From Mucilaginibacter segetis (GTDB lineage: Bacteria; Bacteroidota; Bacteroidia; Sphingobacteriales; Sphingobacteriaceae): a stretch of DNA of 64,000 nt. The position numbers and the translations under genes are program-made. Location of the stretch: the NCBI RefSeq assembly GCF_016522075.1, contig NZ_JAEHFW010000002.1:844964-908963 (forward strand), read 5' to 3'. Every line of letters starts with the position of its first letter. Within the stretch, counting starts at the first letter, position 1. This document shows positions 45,100 through 52,630 of the stretch, in pieces. The notes beneath the pieces are model-generated. The model did no database searches. It had not been told where the DNA came from and saw only the letters and a program-made list of their open reading frames with translations.

Positions 45100-46176
45100 A
45101 TGAGTAAACTTAATTTAGATAAACAGGAAAGCGAATTCCTGAATAAAACCATCAGTTACTGGGAGCAGCAAAAGCTTGTTGATGCCACGCAGGCCGAAAA
45201 GCTGCGCCACTCCTACGAAATAAAAGGGTTCGACTGGATGCGTTTGGCAAAATACTCCTTTTGGGTAGCCCTCATCTGCGGTGTAGTAGCCGTAGGTTCG
45301 CTGATAGTGGACGACGCTGTGATAAACTGGTTAAAAGGACTGTATTATACACCAGATATTGTTATCAGCCTGTTATCGGGCGTTACGGCGGCAGCCTTGT
45401 TTTACCTGGGTCGCAGGCGTGGCAAGCTGTATCCCGAAAAAATATTCAGTAACGAGGCGGTTATATTTACAGGTGTGCTTTTTACCGCCTGCTGCATAGC
45501 CTATCTGGGCAAAACTTTCGATAACGGTTCAGGCCATTACTCACTTTTGTTTTTAGCATCGGTATTTGTGTATGGCTTTTTAGCCTGGCGCATGGGTTCG
45601 CGCATGATATGGCTTTTCGCGCTGGTATCATTAGGCAGCTGGTTCGGTACCGAAACGGGGTATCAAACCAATTGGGCACTGTACTTTTTGGGGATGAACT
45701 ATCCGCTGCGCTTTGTAGCCTTCGGGCTGGTGCTGGTGAGTGCCTGCTATGTATTACGGGGCCGTAAGTGGTTCAGCTTTTTTTGGGAGCTTACCTACGT
45801 GGTGGGCCTGCTGTACCTGTTTATGTCGTTATGGTTATTGAGCATATTTGGCAATTACGGCAGCCTTGATGTTTGGTGGCAGATAAAACAGATCAGCCTG
45901 TTTTACTGGGGTATCATATCGGCAGTGGTAGCCGGGAGCTTTTTGCTGTATGGCTTAAAATATAAGGACGTAATAGCGCGCGAGTTTGGTATCACCTTTC
46001 TGATCATCTTTCTATATACCAAGTACTTCGAATACTTTTGGGATGGCACAAATAAAACGCTGTTCTTCGCCATACTGGGCCTGTCGTTCTGGCTCATTGG
46101 CCGCAAAGCGGAGATCATCTGGAACATTCATTCCAGGGAAGAAAGTGACGGTTTTGAAGTTGAAAGAGGAGCATAG
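45100..46176 (+). CDS. DUF2157 domain-containing membrane protein
   Basis: 358 residues from ATG at 45100. An N-terminal soluble helical part (about 1-45, FLNKTISYWEQQKLVDATQ) precedes about ten transmembrane helices, as in DUF2157 proteins. Function unknown. An earlier TTG at 45073 would add nine residues without likeness to the family. It ends at the edge of the intergenic repeat region. Confidence 0.75.
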   Translation: MSKLNLDKQESEFLNKTISYWEQQKLVDATQAEKLRHSYEIKGFDWMRLAKYSFWVALICGVVAVGSLIVDDAVINWLKGLYYTPDIVISLLSGVTAAALFYLGRRRGKLYPEKIFSNEAVIFTGVLFTACCIAYLGKTFDNGSGHYSLLFLASVFVYGFLAWRMGSRMIWLFALVSLGSWFGTETGYQTNWALYFLGMNYPLRFVAFGLVLVSACYVLRGRKWFSFFWELTYVVGLLYLFMSLWLLSIFGNYGSLDVWWQIKQISLFYWGIISAVVAGSFLLYGLKYKDVIAREFGITFLIIFLYTKYFEYFWDGTNKTLFFAILGLSFWLIGRKAEIIWNIHSREESDGFEVERGA

Positions 46177-46254
46177 TATCAATTAGATTATCGCTATTCA
46201 AATCATTCCATTCTTGTTATTCAGAATTTGAATTCCCCCTGCCCGGGGATATTA

Positions 46255-46286
46255 TCATTCCGAACGATAGTGAGGAATCTTATACG
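46255..46286 (+). repeat. Intergenic inverted-repeat unit, left arm only
   Basis: TCATTCCGAACGATAGTGAG followed by GAATCTTATACG. Same arm as in the array at 63375; here the right arm is displaced to 46690-46719 beyond the TIR element. Confidence 0.8.
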
Positions 46287-46350
46287 CCCCGCAATCATTC
46301 AAACCATCAAAAACTATTGCTTCGTACCGCAATAAGGAATGGTAATAGTT

Positions 46351-46520
46351 TTGTCCGTCCGCTTCTTGGGCGGACATAACGGACACGCCATTATTTGCAA
46401 ATAAATTCTGTATTATTCAAGAATTATCTGTATATTTGTATAGGTGTATCATGTTCCTGCGAAAGTTAATCATCTTGTCCGCTTTGTCCGAAAATTCCGC
46501 ACCCCTCTGCGGACGGACAA
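46351..46520 (+). repeat. 170-bp element with 12-bp terminal inverted repeats, copy 1
   Basis: Begins TTGTCCGTCCGC (46351-46362) and ends with its exact reverse complement GCGGACGGACAA (46509-46520). Each end also folds into its own hairpin with the internal GCGGA/TCCGC. A TATATTTG sits in the middle (46431-46438). No transposase and no clear target duplication. Confidence 0.75.
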
Positions 46521-46689
46521 ACAATCCCTCACATATTCTATAGCATTTGCCCGCTTAACTGCTCTGCATCTGAAAAGTATATATAAATATTGCTATAAGA
46601 GGGGTATTTTTAAAAATCCGGCATGGATTTTTTTTGTTTATCAGCAGAAAAATATAGCGGTAGCAAGTATACGTGCAGCTAACAAGTGT

Positions 46690-46719
46690 TCAAGATTTCT
46701 CACTATCGTTCGAAATGAC
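46690..46719 (-). repeat. Intergenic inverted-repeat unit, right arm
   Basis: TTTC-TCACTATCGTTC-GAAA-TGACA at 46696-46720, the complement of the left-arm sequence. In the paralogous block near 63798 this stretch is absent. Confidence 0.75.
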
Positions 46720-46725
46720 ACAACA

Positions 46726-46880
46726 GCCTGTCATCCTGAACCTACTGTTTATTTACCTTGCAAATGAGGTGCTGAAATAAATTCAGCGTGACCGGGTGAT
46801 TAATTAAACAGCGTGACCAAGATGGTATTTATACATACCACAACCAGCCTGTCATCCTGAATTTGTTTCAGGAACCCATT
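46726..46880. repeat. CATCCTGAA/TTCAG hairpin repeats, first set
   Basis: Two CCTGTCATCCTGAA starts (46728, 46849) with CTGAAATAAATTCAGC and TGAATTTGTTTCAGG hairpins. A second, diverged set lies about 290-306 bases downstream. Confidence 0.65.
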
Positions 46881-46953
46881 ATGTTTTACTTTGGCAGGTG
46901 GGATGCAATATATCAGCCTAACGTTAGCATATTTAGCCAAAACATCATCCTCT

Positions 46954-47034
46954 TGTCATTCTGAGCGAAAGCGAAGAATCTTATACGTGCAGATAACAAG
47001 CGTTCAAGATTTCGAACGATAGTGAGAAATGACA
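46954..47034. repeat. Complete 81-bp inverted-repeat unit with inverted core in the right arm
   Basis: Left arm TGTCATTCTGAGCGAAAGCG, right arm ending GAAATGACA. Between TTTC (47010-47013) and GAAA (47026-47029) the 12-base core reads GAACGATAGTGA, the reverse complement of the core in the sister copies. Confidence 0.8.
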
Positions 47035-47036
47035 CA

Positions 47037-47170
47037 CCAGCCTGAACCTACTGTTTATTTACCTTGCAAATGAGGTGCTGAAATAAGTTCAGCATGACTG
47101 AGTGGTTAATTAATATACCAATATATACCACAACAAGCCTGTCATCCTGAACTTGTTTCAGGAACCCACG
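47037..47170. repeat. CATCCTGAA/TTCAG hairpin repeats, second set
   Basis: CCTACTGTTTATTTACCTTGCAAATGAGGTGCTGAAATAAGTTCAGC (in parts) repeats 46741-46787, and CCTGTCATCCTGAACTTGTTTCAGG at 47139 repeats 46849. Confidence 0.65.
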
Positions 47171-47274
47171 ATGTATTTACTATGGCAGGTGAGGTGATGC
47201 AATATATCAGCATGGCCAACATTAGTACATTTGCACATCTGCATATCCACGCATCTAACCATCCATATTACATC

Positions 47275-47445
47275 TTGTCCGTCCGCAGAGGAGTGCGGAA
47301 TTTTCGGACAAAGCGGACAAAGTTGTTTAACGGACAAATCGGGTTTTACTTTGCAGATGAGTTGCCGATATGAATTCAGCATGACCAGGTGAAGCATCTT
47401 GTCCGCACCTGTCCGTTATGTCCGCTCCTCTAAACGGACGGACAA
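47275..47445 (-). repeat. 171-bp TIR element, copy 3, opposite orientation
   Basis: Begins TTGTCCGTCCGC (47275-47286), ends CGGACGGACAA (47435-47445). Both ends read as the reverse complement of copy 1: GCAGAGGAGTGCGGAATTTT is copy 1's right-hand hairpin and GTCCGTTATGTCCGC its left. The centre differs and contains TGAATTCAGCATGACC of the third repeat family. Confidence 0.7.
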
Positions 47446-47542
47446 ACTATTGCTGAATAGATGCTTCACTCCATTCGGTATGGCCCGATGCAATGTTGCC
47501 TGACTACTGAAATCAAAGTAGCCGAATGGGCTTTTGGTATAT

Positions 47543-48562
47543 CTATCTCTTCTCTACCTTATCATAAAATCCGCCGAACGAATTCATCTTCACGGCATCT
47601 TCTGCAAAAAAATCACCCGGGAAGCCTAATTCAATTTTGCTCACCTCATCTAATTTTTGGATATGGTCTGCAGTTAACACAACGTCAACGGTTTTTAAAT
47701 TATCTTTTAATTGTTCCACCTTGGTAGCACCCACAATAGGAATGCACGAGAAACCTTTGCTCATGGTCCATTGCAATGCCACATGACTTTCGGATACACC
47801 CAGTTCTTCGGCTATCGCCATTACCACGCGGGTTATTTTCTCGGCACGTTCGTTCAGGCGTTTGCTCTCCGGTTTTATACGGCCTTTCTCTCCCTTCAGG
47901 TATTTGCCGGTTAAGGCGCCACCTGCCAGCGGAGCCCAGGGGGTAACCGTCATCCCGAAATGTTTGGCCATTGGTATCAATTCGCGTTCGGCAGTTCGGG
48001 CAAGCAGGCTATACTCTACCTGCAAGGCAATAAACTGACTCCATCCCATCAGTTCGGCCAGGGTGTTACCTTTGGCTACTATCCATGCAGGTGTGTCACT
48101 TATGGCAGCGTAGTTTATTTTACCCTGTCGTATCAGATCATCCATGCCGCGTAAAACCTCATCTATGGGGGTTATATCGTCCCAGATATGCAGGTACAGC
48201 ACATCAATAAAATCAGTTTTCAAACGTTTAAGGCTATCCTCAACGCTGCGCATCATGTTTTTGCGGTTATTGCCCGATGCATTTACATTGGTGGTGTTAT
48301 CCTTTAAAGTGTATTTGGTAGCCACTACAAAATGGTCCCGATCCTGGTGTGTCAGGTAATCTCCGATGATCTTTTCGCTGGTACCCAGTTTATATATATT
48401 GGCGGTATCCAAAAAATTACCCCCTGCATCGGCATAGGCGTCCATTATCTCAAAGCTGGTGGCTGCATCAGCACCCCAGCCGGCTTCGGTACCAAAACCC
48501 ATAGTGCCTAAGCATAATTCAGAAACTTTAAGGCCCGAGCGGCCCAGTAATTTGTATTTCAT
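47543..48562 (-). CDS. Aldo/keto reductase
   Basis: 339 residues, a TIM-barrel oxidoreductase. Catalytic set: aspartate and tyrosine in FLDTANIYKLG, lysine in VVATKYT, histidine in LYLHIWD. NADPH site near the C-terminus in IPIVGATKVEQL. Resembles the Tas/YajO-type group; reduces small aldehydes or ketones, substrate unknown. The start MKYKLLGRSGLKVSELCLGT is typical. Confidence 0.93.
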   Translation of the reverse strand: MKYKLLGRSGLKVSELCLGTMGFGTEAGWGADAATSFEIMDAYADAGGNFLDTANIYKLGTSEKIIGDYLTHQDRDHFVVATKYTLKDNTTNVNASGNNRKNMMRSVEDSLKRLKTDFIDVLYLHIWDDITPIDEVLRGMDDLIRQGKINYAAISDTPAWIVAKGNTLAELMGWSQFIALQVEYSLLARTAERELIPMAKHFGMTVTPWAPLAGGALTGKYLKGEKGRIKPESKRLNERAEKITRVVMAIAEELGVSESHVALQWTMSKGFSCIPIVGATKVEQLKDNLKTVDVVLTADHIQKLDEVSKIELGFPGDFFAEDAVKMNSFGGFYDKVEKR

Positions 48563-48693
48563 AAAGCTTGTGTGTATAAAGGATATAACGCCGTATTTAA
48601 TGCCCGGTTTTCATAAACAAAAAATAGCGCTCATTGCTAAGTAAAACAATAATAATTGTTACTTGTAAAGTAAATATAAAATATCGCTTTAAT

Positions 48694-49023
48694 ATGAAGA
48701 TCATCAATACCGACCATCCGGTTTCGCCACGCGAATATGCCAATTATTTGAGGCGCAAACTAAACCCCTTGTATAAATTGCGCAGGCATAACGATATTGA
48801 CTTTGACATAACCGATACTGCAGATAGTATTGAAATATTAAAACCTGATATGTATGACGGGTTCCTTTTCCGTCTGGAATTTAAGGAAGACGAGATAGAT
48901 GTTATAAAAACAGAACACTATACCGACGATGTAAATGTATTAACCCTTGAAGATATATTGAATAATCTTTACATGGAATACCCGGGAGAGGATAACATCA
49001 GTTCTATTGCCGAGGAATCCTGA
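48694..49023 (+). CDS. Small acidic hypothetical protein
   Basis: 109 residues from ATG at 48694, no signal peptide or membrane helix. It begins MKIINTDHPVSPREYANYLR and ends in an acidic tail; likely alpha/beta. I do not recognise the family. The open frame extends 20 codons upstream, but those are lysine/isoleucine-rich and promoter-like. It is convergent with the desaturase gene, 23 bases away. Confidence 0.65.
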   Translation: MKIINTDHPVSPREYANYLRRKLNPLYKLRRHNDIDFDITDTADSIEILKPDMYDGFLFRLEFKEDEIDVIKTEHYTDDVNVLTLEDILNNLYMEYPGEDNISSIAEES

Positions 49024-49046
49024 AAGATATCTTCAATAATACCAGA

Positions 49047-50027
49047 TTAACCCTCTATCCAGCTGAATTTGTATTCCAGCATAGGGTTCTTCATACGCTC
49101 CGCTACACGCAGCAATCTTGAAGGCAGGTTCATCAGGTAATCACGTGCTTTTTCGCCGGTTTCCTCTAAGCCTGTAATACTTTCAATATGCCAGTCTTCC
49201 AGCAGCTCTTTTAATATATCTACATAATCAATAGCAGTATATATACCCAGACGTTGTGCAGCATCGGTAAAATGCCCAAAGGTTTGGCCTATTTTAAGGC
49301 CTACTTCGCGCAGGAAGTGTGCAGGCATAACTATTTTTTTACGCATCATATCTTCAAATGCAAGCATGGCCTCGTTAGGGTCAACCTCAAATATCTTCTC
49401 GATGAAATATTTATAGGCTTTCGCATGTCTGGCTTCATCGCCTGCTATAACGCCGCACATTTTAGAAAGCAGCGTATCTCCGTCTTTTTTTGCTTGTGAT
49501 GCCACCCTGCGGTGAGAAACGTTGGTAGCCAGTTCCTGAAAAGAAGTGTATATAAAGTTACGGTACGGATCGTGCCCGGTTCCTATATCAAAACCATCGG
49601 CAATAAGGTATTGGGTTGATACCTCCATCATACGCATATTAACCCTGCCCGACAGGTAAAGGTATTTATTCAGCAGATCGCCGTGGCGGTTTTCCTCAGC
49701 GGTCCAGTGTCTGGTCCATTTCATCCAGCCGCCTTCCTCATCGCGCGATACGCCCTCAACCATAGTAAGCCATGATTCGTAGGTAGGTAAAGCCTCTTCG
49801 GTAATGGTATCGCCTATCAATACAGCTATTAGGTCATATGATAAGCCTTCTGCACTCTCGCGCAGTTCCTTTATCTCGCTGAAAAAGGTATCTCTTGAAG
49901 AGTCAGGCAAAAAGTCTGATGGCTGCCAAATAGAGTCGATAGGCTTCAAGTACTCATGCATCTTTTCGAGCATGAATTTTTGAATATGCACCATTACCTC
50001 TCTGCGTTTTTCTTCAAAAAATTTCAT
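49047..50027 (-). CDS. Acyl-ACP desaturase (stearoyl-ACP desaturase family)
   Basis: 326 residues. The ferritin-like di-iron ligands are in WTAEENRHG (EENRH) and GDEARHAKAY (DEARH), with further glutamates at positions typical of soluble acyl-ACP desaturases (TYESWL, FQELATNVSH). Introduces a double bond into acyl-ACP with oxygen and ferredoxin. TAACTTTG (50052-50045 on the minus strand) lies 17 bases before the ATG as a likely -7 element. Alone on the minus strand. Confidence 0.92.
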   Translation of the reverse strand: MKFFEEKRREVMVHIQKFMLEKMHEYLKPIDSIWQPSDFLPDSSRDTFFSEIKELRESAEGLSYDLIAVLIGDTITEEALPTYESWLTMVEGVSRDEEGGWMKWTRHWTAEENRHGDLLNKYLYLSGRVNMRMMEVSTQYLIADGFDIGTGHDPYRNFIYTSFQELATNVSHRRVASQAKKDGDTLLSKMCGVIAGDEARHAKAYKYFIEKIFEVDPNEAMLAFEDMMRKKIVMPAHFLREVGLKIGQTFGHFTDAAQRLGIYTAIDYVDILKELLEDWHIESITGLEETGEKARDYLMNLPSRLLRVAERMKNPMLEYKFSWIEG

Positions 50028-50071
50028 ATAAAATTATTAGTTGGCAAAGTTAATCAATTATATTATAAATA

Positions 50072-51202
50072 TTATTTCGATGATTTGTAATCTATGGCGT
50101 CTTTCATACAATCAGACAAATTACTGATTGATGGTGGTCCGTCAAAAATAGAGAAGTTAGTATTATAATCCCATAACATTCCGGGTATATGCATTGTTTT
50201 TAAATACTTGCGCACTGCCTTAATATACCTGCAACGGCTGTTTTCATCACTATATTTAGTATATACCCCATATTCGCCGCACAGTATCGGAACATTATAC
50301 TTAACCGACCAACTTTTAACAATTTGCAACTTATCCCTTACCGATTGTTCGTTGCCGTCGGTTTTATACTGGTAATAGTTGGTTTCGCCCCAGGTACCAA
50401 TGATCTGTGGATTAAGGGGTGGGTATGTTTTCGGATTATAAGGGAAAGGTATCCCCGTAGTGGCAACCTGGTCGCCAACCCAATCAGCACCCTGGTGGGT
50501 AAATAAAAAAGGCTCGTAAAAATGAAAGGTATAAATAATATTTTCATCTGCCAGTCTTACCATCCGGCTAAGTTCATATATACTGTTGTAGTTTGATGCA
50601 CCTACAATTAGTGTACGTGTGGGGTCTATTTTCCTTATGGCAGTAACTATATTATAGGCCGCATCCTTCCATATCTGCTCATTCATACGCTGAGGTTCGT
50701 TATATAATTCAAAAAAAACATCATCGGGGCTTTCCCTTATATATTTTTTAGCTATAATTAACCATGAAGCAATTATCTTTGGAGTTTCGGTGAGGTAATT
50801 ATTATCGTTTAATTTACCATAATGATAATCTATTATCAACTTTAAGCCGTAATTATGGCATTGTTTCAAAACTTCATCAATATGAGCAAATACTTTCTCA
50901 ATCGGGATGTGAGCGTTCTCAAAATAAGCAAATGCTACCGGCAAACGCACGCTTTTGAATCCGAGTGTCTTTATCAGTGCAAAATCGCTGTTTTTGATGG
51001 GGTTTACAGTTAAAACGTTCTTATTCCATGTTTGCTCCAGCCATGATATGCTGATACCGTTATCAAGGCTTTGGGCTCTTTTGAATATTACTGATCTATC
51101 TGCCTGGGGCGGTGGATTGCTTTTTGCATTATAAAAGGTTGTGAGTAGGATTAAGCATATAAAAAGAGGATTTTTATACATAATTGAAAAAAGTTTTTTC
51201 AT
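50072..51202 (-). CDS. Secreted glycoside hydrolase family 5 (cellulase-like)
   Basis: 376 residues. The N-terminal LFSIMYKNPLFICLILLTTF is a signal peptide or anchor. The GH5 barrel has the general acid in FELYNEPQRM and the nucleophile in CGEYGVYT, with LGFKSVRLPVAF near the N-terminus and FHFYEPF before the nucleophile. Cleaves beta-1,4-linked glucans or related glycans. It is divergent from the BcsB/GT2 genes with about 67 bases between starts, so it may trim the polymer made by them, as BcsZ does in cellulose operons. Confidence 0.88.
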   Translation of the reverse strand: MKKLFSIMYKNPLFICLILLTTFYNAKSNPPPQADRSVIFKRAQSLDNGISISWLEQTWNKNVLTVNPIKNSDFALIKTLGFKSVRLPVAFAYFENAHIPIEKVFAHIDEVLKQCHNYGLKLIIDYHYGKLNDNNYLTETPKIIASWLIIAKKYIRESPDDVFFELYNEPQRMNEQIWKDAAYNIVTAIRKIDPTRTLIVGASNYNSIYELSRMVRLADENIIYTFHFYEPFLFTHQGADWVGDQVATTGIPFPYNPKTYPPLNPQIIGTWGETNYYQYKTDGNEQSVRDKLQIVKSWSVKYNVPILCGEYGVYTKYSDENSRCRYIKAVRKYLKTMHIPGMLWDYNTNFSIFDGPPSISNLSDCMKDAIDYKSSK

Positions 51203-51269
51203 ACCCTGTTTTTTCGACTATATTAATCAGGTTTAATTAAACTATCTTACTAATAATTTAAGGAAACAA

Positions 51270-52616
51270 ATGTTTGTTCAAATTTCGAAAGAGGAATATA
51301 AAAAAGAAGTACTAAAAAAGGCGTGGTATCAAACAAATAATATTATCTGGACTATAATATTTTTATACCCCATTTTCAGTATCGTCGATTTTATTTATGC
51401 TAATGATATTTGGCTTCAATTCTTTATTGTAAGGATAATTACCGTTTTGGTAATTTACGGCTTATACAGTTTGTTCCAGGGGAAAAAATACAATTACCGC
51501 ACATTACTGCATATTTGCTTCCTTATCTTATCAGCCACCTATGCTGTTTTATGTAATATAGTTAATCTGCAGGTTCAAACTATTTACTTTTTAATTTATG
51601 CGGCTATACTGCTGTTCTTTAACTTGCAGGTGTTTTGGGAGTCAGTTAATTCCATTATACAAACATTAGCGGCGCTTTTATTACTGGCTGTTTTTTACAA
51701 TACACTTAACGAGAACACTTTAGATCTTGTTATTAGCAATGGCGGGCAATTCTTTTTCATTATAGCTTTTATTTCCTGCCTTATACCTAACGCGCGCTAC
51801 AAGGTAATTGCACGTGATGTGCGCTCACAAATACTAATAGAAAAATCAAACGAGCAGCTTAAAGAGCAGAACCGGGATATAAATGAGAAAAATAATATTA
51901 TTGACCGGCAGTACGAGCAGTTGCGTAAGCTTGACGATCAGAAAAATAGCTTTATAAATATTGCCGGGCACGATCTTAAAAACCTTATCGGCTCCATAGT
52001 AATGAGCAACAATATGCTTAAGGAGGAAGACTACCGTTTAAGTTCCGATCAGAAAGAATTTGCTAACTATATTTCGGAATCGGCCGAAAAAATGCAGTAC
52101 ATGCTTAATAAGTTAATGGATGTTAAAGAAATAGAATCTCCGGAGATGAAATTCAATATGGAGATTTTTGATATTAACGCCGAAGTAATGCATGTATTTA
52201 AAGGTTTGATAGAAACCGCCCAGATGAAAAATATTCATTTGGTTGATAATATTTTAAAGCTGCCGTTAAATGTAAAACTTGATAGGGTTTTTGCGGGCCA
52301 GGTTTTTCAAAACCTGCTCTCAAATGCTATTAAGTTTTCACAAACCAATAATAATATAAAGGTTATCACCAGCTTGCAACGGCAGAAATTTGTTTTTGAG
52401 ATAATAGATGAAGGAGTTGCTATTGGCCAGCAGGAATTAGATATGATGTTTAACAAATTAAAAACATTAAATGATGCCTCCGCCAGTATAGAAAGCAGAC
52501 TCGGCCTTGGACTTTCCATAGCCAAGCTGATGACCAAAGAACTTGGCGGTGAATTAATGTACCGCAGCGATGATAACGGCAATTATTTTAGAGTAGAGTT
52601 TTACGTGATAAATTAA
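51270..52616 (+). CDS. Membrane sensor histidine kinase
   Basis: 448 residues. Five or six hydrophobic helices fill about residues 22-172 with almost no extracytoplasmic loop, then a coiled coil (about 190-222), HisKA with the phospho-acceptor His234 in INIAGHDLKNLI, and HATPase with QNLLSNAIKF. The G1 box reads DEGVAIG near residue 383 where DxGxGI is usual, losing the second glycine; the G2 box RLGLGLSIAK is intact. No response regulator is adjacent. It opens the run into bcsB and the GT2 gene, 14 bases ahead. Confidence 0.85.
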   Translation: MFVQISKEEYKKEVLKKAWYQTNNIIWTIIFLYPIFSIVDFIYANDIWLQFFIVRIITVLVIYGLYSLFQGKKYNYRTLLHICFLILSATYAVLCNIVNLQVQTIYFLIYAAILLFFNLQVFWESVNSIIQTLAALLLLAVFYNTLNENTLDLVISNGGQFFFIIAFISCLIPNARYKVIARDVRSQILIEKSNEQLKEQNRDINEKNNIIDRQYEQLRKLDDQKNSFINIAGHDLKNLIGSIVMSNNMLKEEDYRLSSDQKEFANYISESAEKMQYMLNKLMDVKEIESPEMKFNMEIFDINAEVMHVFKGLIETAQMKNIHLVDNILKLPLNVKLDRVFAGQVFQNLLSNAIKFSQTNNNIKVITSLQRQKFVFEIIDEGVAIGQQELDMMFNKLKTLNDASASIESRLGLGLSIAKLMTKELGGELMYRSDDNGNYFRVEFYVIN

Positions 52617-52630
52617 TATTAACAACCGGA

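Larger units (their letters stand above)
46177..47542. other. Gene-free intergenic repeat mosaic
   Basis: 1,366 bases between convergent genes with no convincing coding frame. It is built from three families of short repeats: a CATTCCGAACGATAGTGAGGAAT-type inverted repeat, an element with TTGTCCGTCCGC ends, and a CATCCTGAA...TTCAGCATGACC-type hairpin. A block at 46255-46669 recurs at 63378-63798 at roughly nine bases in ten. Part of the right half (about 46730-46990) is repeated again at about 47037-47290, a diverged tandem duplication. Confidence 0.85.

Noticed and set aside
46444..46767. 107-codon plus-strand frame in the repeat mosaic
   Set aside because: It runs across three unrelated repeat families, its start is GAG in the sister copy, an indel breaks the frame there, and no protein-like pattern is visible.
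47158..47397. Overlapping frames on both strands (79 and 63 codons)
   Set aside because: Both lie in repeat DNA with complementary hairpins, which easily keep both strands open; no domain or signal.
46177..47542. Remnant of an insertion sequence with transposase
   Set aside because: No transposase-like coding, no DDE motif in any frame; only short non-coding repeats with inverted ends.
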